In this document: positions 6,826 to 8,668 of the stretch, piece by piece | Position numbering within the stretch: position 1 is the stretch's first letter | Layout of the letters: every line of letters begins with the position of its first letter | Assembly: GCA_030151135.1 (NCBI GenBank) | Contig: JASLEQ010000761.1 | Span: forward strand, 1 to 8,668 | DNA length: 8,668 bases | Direction of reading: 5' to 3' | Source of the DNA: Candidatus Sulfotelmatobacter sp. | Lineage (GTDB): Bacteria > Acidobacteriota > Terriglobia > Terriglobales > SbA1 | Notes under the pieces: generated by a model | The model's input: the letters and a program-made list of their open reading frames with translations, nothing else | Databases searched by the model: none | Told to the model about the DNA's origin: nothing | Position numbers and translations under genes: made by a program

Positions 6826-8668
6826 CTACCGTTCCCCAGGATCAAAGCGATAGGCGAGGTTGTCGAATTGTAGGCCTTCGCCGTTCTTGAGGTCGAAGAT
6901 GACCGCCGAACTGGGGTCGCGCCATCCGGTGCGAATACGCCGCAATTCACCGGGCTTGACAACGTAAGATATCTCGCGAAGCTCGGGCGAATGGATGGTG
7001 ACCGTGGCTTCGGAAGCTCCGCCATTGTAGACGTCGATACCGACAAAGATGCGCGGCGCATAAAAGTTGAAGGCGGCCGTTTTCGCTGACGTGTCGGCGA
7101 GCGAGAGATTGAAAGTGCCGAACGCGCCATCGGGAACATGAATACGCCAGTCGCCCGGTTCCCAATCGATGACACCGGACGGATACTGCCCCTGCAGGGT
7201 TGTTCCCGCGGGAAGATGAGGAGCATCGAAGTTGATATAGAGTGGGGGAGCCTGACCGCCCGAGCCCTGCACATCGATCGAGCGCGCGCTGTCGTGACGG
7301 ACGCGAAGGACATGCGTCGCCGGGTCGAACTTATATCCCGCAGCATCGAGTTCGGTTCTCGCGGCCAGCGGCTTGCCGTCGGCGGTGACCGTGCCGGGAA
7401 CAAAATCGAGACGGAGCACATCCACTGAGTGAGCGTCGAAGGTGCTGTAGGTGACAGAACCTTTGCCATACGAAACATGGGTCACAACGGAGCTCGATCC
7501 CACAAGGTGCGACTCGTCTGAAGGCGCCCACTCGGGAACCGCCCAGAATGCATCCATCAACCTTCGCGGTCCATCGGCGTACTGGTCAGTGAACCACCAT
7601 TGTGTGCCGAACGGAGTGGCTGCGTCTCGCGAGAGCCCCTGAAAGTAAGTGACCCAGTTATACGAACGATACGCCATTTCCTTGTACGCGACGTCCCCTG
7701 TCATCGCATAATAAAGCGCCTCTACGGCGGCAAGACGGGATGTATGGCTATCGCAGCACTGGTTGGGTAGATTGCAGCAAAACTCCTTGCCGTCCCCCTG
7801 CTCGGTCGTTACGGTTGCGCCGTGGACAATGTATTTGGGCCATTTCGGAGTGGTCTTCACCCAATCGATGAGCTGCCTTGCATGCTCTTGCCAGTCCGGA
7901 TCCTTGTCGGGATTGAGAAGAACATAACGAGCGAACTCGAGGGGAATCACCTGGTTCATGTTCTCCATCGTCGGAGATACATCTTCGAAGTATCCCACCC
8001 ATACGTTATTGGTGAGGGGATACTTCTTGAACCATTCCCAGGCGCCTGCACGTACCCGCGTGTAACCCTGCACGTCGCCCAGCCCCAGACGCGTGAGTTC
8101 GTCGAACAGCATGATCGGCTCGATCACGTTAGCGGAATAGATGCCCATCGCGCCGCCCGGAGCCTTGCCGTCACGCGCGTAACACCGGACCGGCCAGGGG
8201 GACTGCGCTTCATCGCCGGACTGAAAGTTCTTCACCAGTGCATCGGCGCTGCGAATCGCCTCTTCGAGATACTTGGTATTGCCTGTCATTTCATAGAGAC
8301 GCAAATAGGCGTACCCGTCTTCGCCGACCACGTGCGGTTCGATGTAGTCCTCGCCGTGCTGGCTCCAGCCGGTATAGCGTCTGGCCCCGGGATTTGCGGA
8401 CGCATAGGGAACTTGCGGCCACACGTAATCCTTGGGCGTGAGACCGTTCTCCAACTCGTAATCGAAGAAATCTTCGAGAAATGTGAGAGTGCGCTCGTCG
8501 CCGGTGTAGGGGTAGAGTCGCTCAATGAATCCCTGCAGCATAGCGCGCAGATAGCCGGTGGAGTTTGCCCAGTGGATGTCCGGCGCCATTTCGAACGTAG
8601 TCCGGTCAAAGTCAAAGCAACAGTAAAAGTAGTGCAGGCGCTGCCGATTGTACTGATCCCAGAGAATA
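6826..8668 (-). CDS. Large multidomain carbohydrate-active protein, 5' end beyond window
   Basis: 613 codons are visible. The frame stays open through the right edge (26 codons beyond the first internal ATG at 8589, ending HYFYCCFDFDRTTFE), so the real start lies outside. The first 400 visible residues are alpha-helical repeats with aromatic-rich turns (WANSTGYLRAMLQGF, WPQVPYASANPGARRYTGW, GIYSANVIEPIMLFDEL, AAVEALYYAMTGDVAYKEMA), as in (alpha/alpha)6-toroid glycosidases and polysaccharide lyases. A beta-rich region follows (VTHVSYGKGSVTYSTFDAHS to LRVRHDSARSIDVQ). The last 130 residues (about 7240-6850) form a separate beta-sandwich (LQGQYPSGVIDW, WRIHVPDGAFGTF, IFVGIDVYNGGASEATVTIH, IRTGW, LQFDNLAY) resembling a non-catalytic module I recall from extracellular proteins of other phyla. 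Two Cys pairs occur in FCCNLPNQCCDSH. I cannot assign a glycosidase family or catalytic residues; GH127-like, lyase-like or unclassified are all possible. It likely acts on plant or microbial polysaccharide outside the cytoplasm and precedes a DeoR-type repressor. Confidence 0.8.
   Translation of the reverse strand, partial: ILWDQYNRQRLHYFYCCFDFDRTTFEMAPDIHWANSTGYLRAMLQGFIERLYPYTGDERTLTFLEDFFDYELENGLTPKDYVWPQVPYASANPGARRYTGWSQHGEDYIEPHVVGEDGYAYLRLYEMTGNTKYLEEAIRSADALVKNFQSGDEAQSPWPVRCYARDGKAPGGAMGIYSANVIEPIMLFDELTRLGLGDVQGYTRVRAGAWEWFKKYPLTNNVWVGYFEDVSPTMENMNQVIPLEFARYVLLNPDKDPDWQEHARQLIDWVKTTPKWPKYIVHGATVTTEQGDGKEFCCNLPNQCCDSHTSRLAAVEALYYAMTGDVAYKEMAYRSYNWVTYFQGLSRDAATPFGTQWWFTDQYADGPRRLMDAFWAVPEWAPSDESHLVGSSSVVTHVSYGKGSVTYSTFDAHSVDVLRLDFVPGTVTADGKPLAARTELDAAGYKFDPATHVLRVRHDSARSIDVQGSGGQAPPLYINFDAPHLPAGTTLQGQYPSGVIDWEPGDWRIHVPDGAFGTFNLSLADTSAKTAAFNFYAPRIFVGIDVYNGGASEATVTIHSPELREISYVVKPGELRRIRTGWRDPSSAVIFDLKNGEGLQFDNLAYRFDPGER

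Noticed and set aside
6800..6843. Inverted repeat GATCCTG / CAGGATC around the end of the carbohydrate gene
   Set aside because: A 7-bp stem with a 30-base loop and no T tract; too weak to call a terminator or operator.
6786..7478. 230-residue minus-strand frame overlapping the carbohydrate protein
   Set aside because: It is a shadow in another frame of the large gene; the translation is Ser/Arg/Pro-rich and featureless, whereas the overlapping frame has clear domain structure.
8587..8589. ATG at 8589 as the true start of the carbohydrate protein
   Set aside because: The same frame is open for 26 more codons to the window edge with protein-like sequence, and there is no ribosome binding site before this ATG, so it is an internal methionine.

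Overview
The window reads as chromosomal DNA of an acidobacterium or a close relative. This is inferred from protein style: Tat-exported Gfo/Idh/MocA oxidoreductases with a 'VQKPIS' motif, winged-helix/TolB-type sensor-regulators and secreted (alpha/alpha)-toroid carbohydrate enzymes are typical there. GC is in the mid-50s percent by eye. No rRNA, tRNA, CRISPR array, insertion sequence, phage gene or replication origin was seen.

Left block (1-3409, all minus strand). Reading in the direction of transcription: a Tat-exported Gfo/Idh/MocA oxidoreductase (3409-2072), an AraC-family regulator (1901-978), a roughly 300-base spacer rich in inverted repeats, a small SnoaL/NTF2-like protein (676-230), and the N-terminus of an exported protein that runs off the left edge (182-1). 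The SnoaL gene and the exported protein are close enough to be co-transcribed. A perfect 9+1+9 palindrome lies just upstream of the SnoaL gene and is the best operator candidate in the window.

Middle block (about 3425-5985). A 470-base stretch without a convincing gene is followed by two degraded genes on the plus strand. The first is a Tat-exported amidase-signature enzyme that has lost its C-terminal half and carries a small deletion, two nearly compensating frameshifts and a nonsense codon. The second is a winged-helix, transmembrane and WD40/TolB-like regulator broken by several frameshifts and a stop. A perfect 22-bp tandem duplication lies at the end of the second. All intact genes are on the other strand, so this is a local island of gene decay.

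Right block (5986-8668, minus strand). A large, probably secreted carbohydrate-active protein enters from beyond the right edge. It has an alpha-toroid, a beta region and a C-terminal beta-sandwich module. A DeoR-family repressor follows 54 bases downstream. The pair looks like a sugar-responsive catabolic unit in which the regulator is co-transcribed with the enzyme; this is inference from order and spacing.

Nothing here amounts to a clearly new biological system. The items most worth a second look are the decayed amidase/regulator pair, the palindrome and long hairpin between the AraC and SnoaL genes, and the unassigned multidomain protein at the right edge.
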